DNA from: Pirellulales bacterium
GTDB taxonomy: Bacteria > Planctomycetota > Planctomycetia > Pirellulales > Lacipirellulaceae
Length of the DNA stretch: 64,000 nucleotides
Assembly (NCBI GenBank): GCA_022841705.1
Contig: JALHQZ010000001.1
Location: 372,001 to 436,000, forward strand
Direction of reading: 5' to 3'
In this document: positions 27,010 through 35,335 of the stretch, in pieces
How positions within the stretch are numbered: position 1 is the first letter of the stretch
How the letters are laid out: each line of letters opens with the position of its first letter
Notes under the pieces: model-generated
What the model was told of the DNA's origin: nothing
The model's input: the letters and a program-made list of their open reading frames with translations, nothing else
The model's database searches: none
Made by a program: the position numbers and the translations under genes

Positions 27010-28050
27010 ATGAGTTCCAACACTGCAACTGCGGCGGCGTACGACGCCTTTCTCCTTGTTTCGTTCGGTGGTCCCGAAGGCCCCGACGATGTGCTGCCGT
27101 TTCTGGAAAACGTGCTCCGTGGCAAGAACGTGCCGCGGGAGCGAATGCTCGAAGTCGCTGAACACTACCAGCACTTCGGCGGCGTGAGTCCCATCAACGA
27201 GCAGAACCGCCAACTTTTGAGCGCGATTGAAGCGGAGTTCAAATCGCGCGGCATCACGCTGCCGCTGTACTGGGGCAATCGCAATTGGAATCCGCTGCTG
27301 CAAGAGACGCTCGCGCAGATGGCTGCGGATGGCAAACGTCGTGCGATCGCGCTCTTCACGAGTGCCTTCAGCAGCTACTCCGGCTGCCGACAATACCGCG
27401 AGAACATCGCCGCCGCGCGCGAAACGGTTGGCCCCGCTGCACCGGAAGTCGACAAGCTGCGGATGTTCTACAACCATCCGGCGTTCATCGAGGTGAATGC
27501 CGAGCATGTCGCTGAGAAACTCGCACTCGTGCCGGCCGAACGCCGTGCAAAAACATTGCTACTTTTCACCGCGCACAGCATTCCGATGAGCATGGCGGAA
27601 AACTGCCGCTACGAACTGCAGCTTAATGATGCGTGCAAGAGTGTCGCCGCGCAGCTTGGGCACAACAACTACAAGCTCGTCTACCAAAGCCGCAGTGGCC
27701 CGCCGCAGCAGCCGTGGTTGGAACCGGACGTGTGCGATGAAATCCGCGCCCAACATGCGGCTGGTCTCGAAGACGTGGTGGTGCTACCGATAGGTTTTAT
27801 CTCTGACCACATGGAGGTGCTGTACGATCTCGACACCGAAGCGAAAGATTTGTGCGCGGAGCTTGGCGTGAACTTCCACCGCGCAGCGACAGTCGGGGTC
27901 CATCCAAAGTTCGTGCGGATGATTGTGGATCTCGTGGTCGAACGCATGACCGGCGCCACCGAACGCCCCGCGATTGGCGAGCTTGGCCCGAGCCACGACG
28001 TGTGTCCGGTGAACTGCTGCACCTACACGCCGCAACGCCCGGTGCGCTGA
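27010..28050 (+). CDS. hemH: Ferrochelatase
   Basis: The 346-residue enzyme inserts Fe2+ into protoporphyrin IX or coproporphyrin in haem synthesis. The catalytic His lies in LLLFTAHSIP (His189) and the conserved Glu in FISDHMEVLYD (Glu269). The N-terminal LLVSFGGPEGPDDV block is typical. The C terminus has several Cys residues (CPVNCCTYTPQ), which in some bacterial ferrochelatases hold a 2Fe-2S cluster, but spacing alone does not prove it. The tatD-type gene starts one base after its stop. Confidence 0.95.
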   Translation: MSSNTATAAAYDAFLLVSFGGPEGPDDVLPFLENVLRGKNVPRERMLEVAEHYQHFGGVSPINEQNRQLLSAIEAEFKSRGITLPLYWGNRNWNPLLQETLAQMAADGKRRAIALFTSAFSSYSGCRQYRENIAAARETVGPAAPEVDKLRMFYNHPAFIEVNAEHVAEKLALVPAERRAKTLLLFTAHSIPMSMAENCRYELQLNDACKSVAAQLGHNNYKLVYQSRSGPPQQPWLEPDVCDEIRAQHAAGLEDVVVLPIGFISDHMEVLYDLDTEAKDLCAELGVNFHRAATVGVHPKFVRMIVDLVVERMTGATERPAIGELGPSHDVCPVNCCTYTPQRPVR

Positions 28051-28051
28051 C

Positions 28052-28831
28052 ATGTTGTACGACACCCACGCGCACCTTAACGGCCCTTCATTCGCCGAGG
28101 ATTTACCGGCGGTGATCGAGCGTGCTAATGCCGCGGGGGTAACCACCATCAACGCAATTGGTTACGACCTCGAGTCCAGTCGGCGGGTGGTAGAAATAGC
28201 TCACGGGTATAGCGGCGTTTACGCATCCGTCGGCATCCAGCCAAACGATGTGCGTGACGCGGCGCCGGGCGATTGGGATGAAATCATAAAGCTAGCCGCC
28301 GATTCGCGTGTGGTTGCACTCGGCGAGACGGGGCTCGACCGCTACTGGGACCATTCGCCGTTCGCGCAGCAGCAAGATTATTTTGATCGCCACCTGTGCC
28401 TATCGCAAAGCACCGGCCTGCCGGTGGTGATTCACATGCGCGAGTGCGAAGCGGAAGTGATCACCATGCTGCGTGCGGCGCGCTCACGCGGCCCCGTTGC
28501 CGGCGTGATGCACTCATTCACCGGCACGCTCGAAGGGATGCGCGAGTGCTTGGAACTCGGCCTCTTCATCAGCTTTGCGGGGATGGTCACGTTCAAGAAG
28601 AACGATGAGCTGCGTGAAATCGCCCGCAGCGTGCCGCTCGACCGGCTACTGGTCGAGACCGATAGCCCCTACCTCTCGCCGGAGCCGATGCGGAAGATGA
28701 AACGCAACGAACCCGCGAACGTCATCCACACCGCCCGCTGCCTGGCGGACGACCGCGGCGTGGCATTCGGCGAGTTCTGCATTGCTTCGACGAGGAACGC
28801 GAACATGCTGTTCAAGTTCGGTCGTACGTAG
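28052..28831 (+). CDS. TatD family metal-dependent deoxyribonuclease
   Basis: The 259-residue TIM-barrel hydrolase has the metal ligands of the family: DTHAHLN (residues 4-10), Glu in VVALGETGLD, His in VVIHMRE, His in GVMHSFTG and Asp in LVETDSPYL. TatD proteins have 3'-5' exonuclease or DNA repair roles. It follows hemH by one base and is likely cotranscribed. Its TAG stop lies inside the GTAG end of a hairpin element. Confidence 0.94.
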   Translation: MLYDTHAHLNGPSFAEDLPAVIERANAAGVTTINAIGYDLESSRRVVEIAHGYSGVYASVGIQPNDVRDAAPGDWDEIIKLAADSRVVALGETGLDRYWDHSPFAQQQDYFDRHLCLSQSTGLPVVIHMRECEAEVITMLRAARSRGPVAGVMHSFTGTLEGMRECLELGLFISFAGMVTFKKNDELREIARSVPLDRLLVETDSPYLSPEPMRKMKRNEPANVIHTARCLADDRGVAFGEFCIASTRNANMLFKFGRT

Positions 28832-28903
28832 CACGGGACCAAAGTCCCGTGCGCACCGAGCGACGTTCACTTCATCTGCACGGGACTTCGGTCCCGTGCT
28901 ACG
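28827..28903. repeat. GTAG-bounded hairpin, GCACGGGAC family (copy 1)
   Basis: GTAGCACGGGACC and GGTCCCGTGCTAC form the ends, with internal GTCCCGTGC / GCACGGGAC repeats so that each half also folds by itself. It overlaps the stop of the TatD gene (28829-28831). Copy 2 is at 50070-50139. Confidence 0.85.
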
Positions 28904-28910
28904 AATAGAG

Positions 28911-29705
28911 TCACTGGCAAGTCTCACAACTCTCACAGCCATTGCGGTACGGGGCGCGCATGTTGGCGGTCGAGGGGCCGGTCCAGTTGCCGCAGCGGTC
29001 GCACGGGTCGCAGCAGCGGGGCGGGTCGTTATGCCATTCGTTCCAGTAGACTTCGCCATCGCAGCCGCCGCAGGCCCACAGCGGGCTCAGCACGCAGCAC
29101 ACGCCGCGGCCGACGCCATGGACCACGCCTTTCACACCGTGAGCGACGCAGCACGCCACATCTCGCACCGGCGTGCAGTGGCCGCAACCACACGCTGCGC
29201 CGCAGCCACTGCCGCATCCGCAACTTGGTTCGCATCCACACCCTGGTTCGACACCGCACGAGGGTTCACACCCACAACCCGGTTCACAACCGCCCCCACA
29301 ACCGCCGAAGCAGCGCCGGCTTGAACAGTTCCCGCAATCATCCGTGCAGAAGCACCACTTCGGACCGGAGCACGGCCCGCAGTTCCACTTCTCGCCCGCA
29401 TGCTTCCAACCATCGCCGCAGCCCGTGCCACACGCATCGCCACAGCCGCCGGCGCAACCACACGATGGTTCACAGCCGCAGCTTGGTTCACAGCCGCAAC
29501 TCGGTTCCACGGCGCAACTAGCTTCGCAGCCGCACGCTGGTTCGCAGGCACAACTGGCTTCGCAACCGCAGCCAGGATCACAAGCGCCACCGCAGGCGAG
29601 GATGTTGCACCCTCCGCAGCCCACGCCACACGGCCGCCAAATGCCGCACCCGGTGAAGGTCGAAACTGCGAACACCAATAACCACAGCGAAGCGAACGCA
29701 CGCAT
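28911..29705 (-). CDS. Cys-rich GCEPSC-repeat lipoprotein
   Basis: The 264-residue protein has a signal peptide ending in a lipobox (VSTFTGC), so it is likely a lipoprotein. The mature part is extremely rich in Cys and Gly. Short units such as GCEPSC, GCEASC and AVEPSC are repeated more than ten times in two blocks (about residues 40-85 and 135-175), separated by a segment with Trp and Lys (KHAGEKWNCGPC). The C terminus has further CxxC pairs. The protein could bind metal or be heavily disulfide-linked at the cell surface. Start 29705 is preferred over 29774 because it places the signal at the N terminus. Confidence 0.8.
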   Translation of the reverse strand: MRAFASLWLLVFAVSTFTGCGIWRPCGVGCGGCNILACGGACDPGCGCEASCACEPACGCEASCAVEPSCGCEPSCGCEPSCGCAGGCGDACGTGCGDGWKHAGEKWNCGPCSGPKWCFCTDDCGNCSSRRCFGGCGGGCEPGCGCEPSCGVEPGCGCEPSCGCGSGCGAACGCGHCTPVRDVACCVAHGVKGVVHGVGRGVCCVLSPLWACGGCDGEVYWNEWHNDPPRCCDPCDRCGNWTGPSTANMRAPYRNGCESCETCQ

Positions 29706-29839
29706 GATGAGGCTCCCCGATAACACGGCAAAGCCAAGGCGCAAGATCGCGCGCATGCCTTCCCGCTGCGGCATTCATCGGCCCCGGCCCTACGAGCGAT
29801 TGAGCCTAACCGTTAGAATCGGCAAAGTTTGACGCGGGG

Positions 29840-29867
29840 GCTGTTGGCTGTCAGCTATCGGCTGTCG
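29840..29867. repeat. GGCTGTTGGCTGTCAGC repeat
   Basis: A single arm of the family found in rnpB: GCTGTTGGCTGTCAGCTA followed by TCGGCTGTCG. It lies between the lipoprotein and the VOC gene. Confidence 0.6.
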
Positions 29868-29923
29868 ACAAGAGAGCTAAACGCTTCCCCACTTCCTAAA
29901 TCCCACATCCCAAATCCCTCCCG

Positions 29924-30340
29924 ATGCCCGCTAGCATTGACGTCGAGCGGTTCAATCACGCGACGCTGAACGTGCGCGATTTGCCGGCGAGCATCGCGTT
30001 TTACACCCAGGTCCTTGGCTTCCATACCACCGCCCGCCCCGCGTTCGACTTTGAAGGCGCCTGGCTCTACCGCGCCGGCCTCGGCATGATGCTGCACCTG
30101 ATTGTCGATCCCAACTTCAACCCGCCGCGCGACAAGATCGAAAGCCGTAAGAGCCACCTCGCCTTCCGCGTGACCGATGTCGACGCCGCCAAAGAACACC
30201 TCCATCGCGCGGGCGTCCCGTTCGTCGAAAAGTTATTACCCACCCACGGCTACCGCCAACTCTTCTTCCACGACCCCTCGGGCAACGTGTTGGAGTTAGG
30301 TGAGTGGCCCGATCCTGAAGTGCTCGCCCAACTCAAGTGA
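29924..30340 (+). CDS. VOC family (glyoxalase/bleomycin resistance) protein
   Basis: The 138-residue protein has a paired beta-alpha-beta-beta-beta fold. Likely metal ligands are His in FNHATLNVRD and Glu in NVLELGEW, with a further His in SHLAFRVTD. The N-terminal half reads as VRDLPASIAFYTQVLGFH, typical of VOC lyases or dioxygenases. The substrate is not evident from the neighbours. Confidence 0.88.
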   Translation: MPASIDVERFNHATLNVRDLPASIAFYTQVLGFHTTARPAFDFEGAWLYRAGLGMMLHLIVDPNFNPPRDKIESRKSHLAFRVTDVDAAKEHLHRAGVPFVEKLLPTHGYRQLFFHDPSGNVLELGEWPDPEVLAQLK

Positions 30341-30363
30341 GGCGAACGCAATTAAGATTTTTT

Positions 30364-30429
30364 CATTGGTCATTTCGGCTTGGTCATTGGTCATTTCAAT
30401 GCACAATCACCAAGCCGAAATGACCAATG
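30364..30429. repeat. GGTCATT-family inverted repeat (copy 2)
   Basis: Perfect 21-bp arms 30364-30384 and 30409-30429 with a 24-bp loop. The arm words are the same as in 24139-24225. Confidence 0.8.
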
Positions 30430-30490
30430 CCGGATTTGTCCCGATCACCGATCACAATTCACGACTCACCATTCACCACTAACTAAATAC

Positions 30491-31552
30491 ATGGAAGCCG
30501 CCGCGAAAGAGTTCTTCAAGCAAATCCTCGAAACGCCCAGCCCCTCCGGGTTCGAGCAGCCCGTTCAAGCGATCGTGCGGAAGTATGCCGAGTCGTTCGC
30601 CGATGAAGTGCGGACCGACCTGCACGGCAACGTCATCATGGGGGTGAACCCCAAGGCGCCGCTACGGGTGATGTACGCGGGGCATGCCGACCAGATTGGG
30701 CTGATCGTCAGCTACATCAACGACGACGGCTACATCTACACCAACACCATCGGCGGCTGGGACCCGCAGCAGCTCATCGGCCAGCGGATGACCATCCACA
30801 CCACCAGCGGCCCCATCCCGGCGGTCATCGCGCGCAAGGCGATTCACCTGCTGAACGAAGAAGAGCGCAAGCAGGTAGTGAAGACCAAGGAGCTGTGGCT
30901 GGACATCGGCGCCAAGAACAAAGCCGAGGCGCAAGAAGCGGTGGCGATTGGCGACTGTGTGACGCTACAGCTTGGCTACCAAGAAATGCGCAACAATCTC
31001 GCGAACTCCCCCGGCATGGACGACAAGACCGGCCTATGGGTTTGCGTCGAAGCGGCCCGCCGCGCTAAGCAGCGCAAGGGGCTGAATGTTGCGCTCTTCG
31101 CCGTCTCAACAGTGCAGGAAGAGATCGGCCTCCGCGGCGCCGCCACCAGCGCGTACGGCGTGCATCCGGCGGTGGGGATTGCGGTCGATGTGACCCACGC
31201 GACCGATTGCCCCACCATCGACAAAACACAAGAGGGAGACATCAAGCTCGGCGGCGGCCCGGTGGTGTACCGCGGCCCGAACATGAACCCCAAAGTGGTG
31301 GACCGCCTCCGCGACGCCGGCGCCAAGGCCGACATCAAACTCCAATGGGCCGCCAGCGGCCGCGGCACCGGCACCGATGCCAACGCCATGCAGCTCGCCC
31401 GCGGCGGCGTGGCCACCGGCCTAGTGAGCGTGCCGAACCGCTACATGCACAGCGCGGTGGAGATGATCTCGCTGGAGGATATCGACCGCTGTGCGGATTT
31501 GCTGGCGGAGTTCGCGGTGGGTATTGGGAAGGATGCTGACTTCACGCCGTAG
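30491..31552 (+). CDS. M42 family aminopeptidase (glutamyl aminopeptidase/cellulase-M type)
   Basis: The 353-residue protein is a cytoplasmic dinuclear metallopeptidase. Ligands and catalytic residues can be placed: His/Asp in GHADQIGL, Asp in GMDDKTGL, catalytic Glu-Glu in QEEIGLRGA, Asp in VDVTHATD and His in NRYMHSAVEM. These enzymes form dodecameric tetrahedral particles. ATG 30491 is preferred because the upstream 37 codons lie in repeat sequence. Confidence 0.92.
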   Translation: MEAAAKEFFKQILETPSPSGFEQPVQAIVRKYAESFADEVRTDLHGNVIMGVNPKAPLRVMYAGHADQIGLIVSYINDDGYIYTNTIGGWDPQQLIGQRMTIHTTSGPIPAVIARKAIHLLNEEERKQVVKTKELWLDIGAKNKAEAQEAVAIGDCVTLQLGYQEMRNNLANSPGMDDKTGLWVCVEAARRAKQRKGLNVALFAVSTVQEEIGLRGAATSAYGVHPAVGIAVDVTHATDCPTIDKTQEGDIKLGGGPVVYRGPNMNPKVVDRLRDAGAKADIKLQWAASGRGTGTDANAMQLARGGVATGLVSVPNRYMHSAVEMISLEDIDRCADLLAEFAVGIGKDADFTP

Positions 31553-31595
31553 GGGCGATCACGAGACACAGATTGGGCTTGTAGTTAGTTGAGGC

Positions 31596-32513
31596 TTAAC
31601 CGGTTTGGATGCCACCTTCGTAGGCGTTCAGAAGCAGCGGCTTGGCTCTTTCGAGGTCGGCGAGCGTCTTGAGCGACACTTCGACGTTGCCCGTGCCCCA
31701 GTGTCCTACGTTTCTCACATCACGGCAGAAACCCTCCACTAACTTGACTTTATCCGGATCGAGATGAAGGAATACTCGTAGATCGTTCTTCTGGAAGCAG
31801 ACCGTGACGAAATTGCGTAAACGCTTGAATGCGACGTAGAGTTTGAGGTCTTTACGCTGCACATCGTCACCAAGGGACGTAAGGTAGTTCTCAAGCGACC
31901 CGAAGAGGTCTCTCATGGTGGGCGAGAGATCGACGAGCCACTCCGCGACCGTTTTGTCGGAGCCTGCGTTCTTGGACGGCTTTGTCTTTTTGGGAGGCAC
32001 GGCCTCCGCAGCTACGGCATTGACCAACTCCAGCAGCAGAAGCTCCTTGCCGAACTGTCGGTAGCGGATCAGCTCGATGTTGCGGTTCATTTGCTGTACG
32101 GCGTGGCCGTCGTACTTGGTAAAATCGGCGGCGATGCAAATCAGCCTTGGAGCCGACCAGTCGATGGCATCGGCATCGGATTTACCGAACTTATCCAGCA
32201 CCAGGAGTTTGAACTCAGCTTGATGGTCCATCAGCCAGTCGAGGTAGAACAAACCTTGATTGATAATGTTCTCATGACTGGAACGCTTGTACTCGACAAT
32301 GACCGGGGTGTTATTTTCGTCGAGACCGAGCGTATCGATGCGGCCGGCATGGGTCTTTCCGGTTGAATACTCGGATTCGACGAAGCGGATACCTAACAAC
32401 GGTCCAAGATTCGCCTCAATAAGAGTCTGAAGCGGCTTCTCTAAAGGCGACGCGGCTCCATGAATTTCCTTGGCAAGGTTGCCGGCAATCTGAAAGAGTT
32501 TTATATCGCTCAT
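31596..32513 (-). CDS. NucS-like nuclease with DUF5655-type C terminus
   Basis: The 305-residue protein has an N-terminal PD-(D/E)XK nuclease-like domain with Asp60 in GRIDTLGLD and Glu74-x-Lys76 in VIVEYKR. The C-terminal part (about 195-305, LSPTMRDLFGSLENYL to the end) resembles DUF5655. Such proteins are often mislabelled transporters. It stands alone between the M42 peptidase and the fucosidase, and its sequence is less GC-rich than the neighbours, which may reflect transfer. The role may be DNA repair or defence. Confidence 0.75.
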   Translation of the reverse strand: MSDIKLFQIAGNLAKEIHGAASPLEKPLQTLIEANLGPLLGIRFVESEYSTGKTHAGRIDTLGLDENNTPVIVEYKRSSHENIINQGLFYLDWLMDHQAEFKLLVLDKFGKSDADAIDWSAPRLICIAADFTKYDGHAVQQMNRNIELIRYRQFGKELLLLELVNAVAAEAVPPKKTKPSKNAGSDKTVAEWLVDLSPTMRDLFGSLENYLTSLGDDVQRKDLKLYVAFKRLRNFVTVCFQKNDLRVFLHLDPDKVKLVEGFCRDVRNVGHWGTGNVEVSLKTLADLERAKPLLLNAYEGGIQTG

Positions 32514-32573
32514 GCCGTCACATCGCTACGTAGTTTGACAAAGCCCACCGATGGGTTGATCCCCTCACAACGC

Positions 32574-34289
32574 CTATTCAGCCGCGATCGGATCCAGCGT
32601 CACCTTACGCAAGTTCAGCGCTTTCCACCCTTCAGCGCCCGGCTCGAGCGTTACTTTGCAATCCCCCGCCGCAACCTTCACCTTCCCGAGTTCAACAACT
32701 TTGAACTTCTCATACCCCCCCGTCGACGGCGCGCTCACCGCCAATGTTTCATCACCAATCATCAGCTCAAACCGGCTCGGTGATAGCGCCCCAACTTCGG
32801 CCACCACTTTGAACTCACCCGGCGACGTAATACGGCAGTTCCACGTAGCACTGTCATTCTCATTCGTCCAGAAGCCAAGATTCGGCTTGCCGGCGATCGT
32901 TTCGACTTTCAGCGAATTGCCGGTGATGGTGGCATCTTGCGGCAGGAGGACCAGCGAGCCATCGGCGGCTTGTTTGGTGAGGTGGGGAATCTCTTCCACG
33001 GCGCCGGCGAACTTGAGCGCGATCACCGAGCAAATCTTGTCGGGCGCGGCGCCCGGTAGCTCGATCACTAGCGCATCATCCGTCTGCGTGGCGGTGAGCG
33101 TCCGCGAACCATCGGCCAGCAGTTTCGGTTCACTCACCTCGGCTTTGATTGGCGCCGTGATGCGGCCGTTCGATGGCCAATCGAAGACGTACAAGAAGAT
33201 TTGGTCTTCTCCCTTCATTGCGACGCGGCCCCAGCTCGGCGCGCGGCACGGGCTCGCCTGTGTGCCGTAGATCGAATCGCCGTTGACCTGCATCCACTTG
33301 CCCACTTCGCGCAGAATGGCGATCGACTCAGGCGGGATCTCGCCTTCCTTCGTCGGGCCAACGTTCAAGAGGTAGTTGCCCCCTTTGCTGATGATGTCCA
33401 CCAGATTTCGGATGACGGTCTGCGGGCTCTTCCAATTGTGGTCGTCCGCCTTGAAGCCCCAGGTGTCGTTGAGCGTCATGCAGGTTTCCCAATCGCGGTC
33501 CTTGAAACCGGTGGCCGGGATGAATTGCTCGGGCGTTTCAGTGTCGCCCTCGTATCCACCTCCCAGCCGATTGTTGGTGATGATGTTCGGCGCTACTTCA
33601 AGCGCCGCGGCCAGCGGCGCCGCCCGCTCAGGAGTCATCAGTGCCGGCGTGTCCCACCACAACACATCGGGCTTAAACTTCGCGAGAATTTCTTTGGTCT
33701 GCGGCAGGGCGATGTCGGCCAGGTACTTGTCGAAACTCCCTTTGTGCGCGGCATCCCAACCCTGGCCATCTTCCATCCCCGCCTTGGCGCCGCCTGGATG
33801 CGTCCAATCCTGCGCCTGCGAATAGTAGAGCCCAAACTTCAGCCCCCGCTCCCGCGCCGCGGCGGCCAGCGGCGCGAGCAAATCCTTTTTATACGGCGTG
33901 GCGCCGGCGATGTCCCATTCGGTCACCGCCGAGTCGTACAGCGCGAACCCATCGTGGTGCTTACTGGTGATGACGATGTACTTCATCCCCGCGTCTTTGG
34001 CGAGCTGCGCCCACGCGCCCGGATCGTACTTAACCGGATTGAACTGCCGTGCGTAGGCTCGATACTTTTCGAGCGGAATCTCACCATTCTTCAAAATCCA
34101 CTCGCCGATCCCCGGAATCAGCTTCCCCTCATAGTTCCCCGCCGGCACCGCATAGACGCCCCAGTGAATGAACATGCCGAACTTCGCGTCGCGCCACCAC
34201 GCCATGCGCTGGTCGCGGGCCTCATCGGCGAGGGCGGGGGCGAGAATGAGGAGCAGTGAGCAGAGTGCGAAGAGAGTTTTGCGGTACAT
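32574..34289 (-). CDS. Secreted alpha-L-fucosidase (GH29)
   Basis: The 571-residue protein has a signal peptide (cleavage likely after LAPALA, residue 21) and a GH29 catalytic domain: RDAKFGMFIHWGVYAVP near the start, YIVITSKHHDGFALYDS, and the likely nucleophile Asp in KPDVLWWDTP. A C-terminal beta domain follows (about 350-571). It should cleave fucose from fucosylated glycans outside the cytoplasm, fitting the use of algal polysaccharides common in this phylum. No sulfatase is next to it. Confidence 0.92.
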   Translation of the reverse strand: MYRKTLFALCSLLLILAPALADEARDQRMAWWRDAKFGMFIHWGVYAVPAGNYEGKLIPGIGEWILKNGEIPLEKYRAYARQFNPVKYDPGAWAQLAKDAGMKYIVITSKHHDGFALYDSAVTEWDIAGATPYKKDLLAPLAAAARERGLKFGLYYSQAQDWTHPGGAKAGMEDGQGWDAAHKGSFDKYLADIALPQTKEILAKFKPDVLWWDTPALMTPERAAPLAAALEVAPNIITNNRLGGGYEGDTETPEQFIPATGFKDRDWETCMTLNDTWGFKADDHNWKSPQTVIRNLVDIISKGGNYLLNVGPTKEGEIPPESIAILREVGKWMQVNGDSIYGTQASPCRAPSWGRVAMKGEDQIFLYVFDWPSNGRITAPIKAEVSEPKLLADGSRTLTATQTDDALVIELPGAAPDKICSVIALKFAGAVEEIPHLTKQAADGSLVLLPQDATITGNSLKVETIAGKPNLGFWTNENDSATWNCRITSPGEFKVVAEVGALSPSRFELMIGDETLAVSAPSTGGYEKFKVVELGKVKVAAGDCKVTLEPGAEGWKALNLRKVTLDPIAAE

Positions 34290-34515
34290 GGGTAATACTC
34301 CGTTGAAGGGTTAAGAAGAGAGATAGCTTGGCAATCATTCTTAAGCCAGAGACGGTCTCGACGGCAAATGAAACCCGATAGCCCGCGATCCCAAGAGAAT
34401 TAGCATCATCCAGCCTAGGGTCGGCGCCAACAACGCGGACCCAGGGCTAGCTGACGCCAATCTTCTCGGAATGGCGGGCCTTCCGGATTGATCCGCGCTC
34501 AAACCTGCTTCGCGA

Positions 34516-35205
34516 TCAAGCTGAACGACGCCGAGCCGCCACGACTCCGGCAACGACCATCGCTACCCCAACGCAGAGGAACGACGAAGCTTCAGGAATG
34601 GCGGGTGGCGGGAAACCTTCGACGCGCAGGCCCGTGTAACCGCCGGTCACGTCAGCATTGTTGACAATGAAGTCGAGCGTATTGAGCCCGCTTAAGAATG
34701 GCCCGCTAATGGTAAAAGGCAAGAAAACGCTAAAGCCAGCGCCGTGCGTATTGCCGGTCGGCGAGCCATTCAGCCAAATGTCGCCCGTGTTATCGACAGA
34801 CCAGCGGCCGTTGATCGTGGTGGTGCTCGGATCGAAACCTGTTAGATCAAACGTGAGCCGATACGTGTACGACAGGCTCCCGCCGTAGGCTGCCGTCGTG
34901 TTGATTCGCGGCGCGATCCACTTCGAGACCGATGAATTTGCGATCCAGGGCCCCGCGACGAGCGGGAAGATTGTGGAATCGTGGACGTACGCGTTGGGGC
35001 TGCCGGTATCAGGATTGGCGATCAGCGTGTAATGCGAGTCGATCGTCCCGTCGGGCAACGGAACGCCTGCAGCATCGACGCCGGTATTGTAGAGGCCCGG
35101 AATCGGCACGGCCTGCACAGCGCTCCCCATCAATAGCGAACAGGCCCAGGCAAAACAGGCGAAGCGGAAACGCCAAGCAACTTTCGCGCGAGAGGGACAG
35201 GTCAT
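34516..35205 (-). CDS. PEP-CTERM secreted protein
   Basis: The 229-residue protein has a signal peptide (about 1-32) and a C-terminal PEP-CTERM-like sorting tail: IPEASSFLCVGVAMVVAG followed by an arginine cluster. The body is rich in Gly, Thr, Asn and Ser and reads as a beta-sandwich (LTFDLTGFDPSTTTINGRW, DIWLNGSPTG). It would be exported, cut and probably handed to an exosortase system. The 225 bp before the fucosidase gene hold nothing I can support. Confidence 0.8.
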   Translation of the reverse strand: MTCPSRAKVAWRFRFACFAWACSLLMGSAVQAVPIPGLYNTGVDAAGVPLPDGTIDSHYTLIANPDTGSPNAYVHDSTIFPLVAGPWIANSSVSKWIAPRINTTAAYGGSLSYTYRLTFDLTGFDPSTTTINGRWSVDNTGDIWLNGSPTGNTHGAGFSVFLPFTISGPFLSGLNTLDFIVNNADVTGGYTGLRVEGFPPPAIPEASSFLCVGVAMVVAGVVAARRRSA

Positions 35206-35335
35206 GATGCGCAGCCTTGTGGGAGGAGTGAGAGAAGGATCAAGACGTCACGGTCCGGATGGGCCACTCTAGCGGTTTCGCAGATTCTCATCGTAGTTGC
35301 TCTGGTGGGGCACTTCAACCAGTTACACTCGTCCT

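Noticed and set aside
28827..28903. Intrinsic terminator reading of the GTAG hairpins
   Set aside because: The hairpins lack a T run on either strand and carry second, internal hairpins; they may still stop transcription, but that is not the evident design.
29173..29832. 219-codon plus-strand frame of His/Pro/Gln repeats
   Set aside because: It is the antisense of the GCEPSC repeats; the minus frame has a signal peptide and lipobox.
33201..34259. 352-codon plus-strand frame
   Set aside because: Antisense of the GH29 fucosidase, which has catalytic motifs and a signal peptide.
34341..34553. 70-codon minus-strand frame downstream of the PEP-CTERM gene
   Set aside because: It overlaps the end of the PEP-CTERM gene, has no ribosome-binding site and no recognisable composition.
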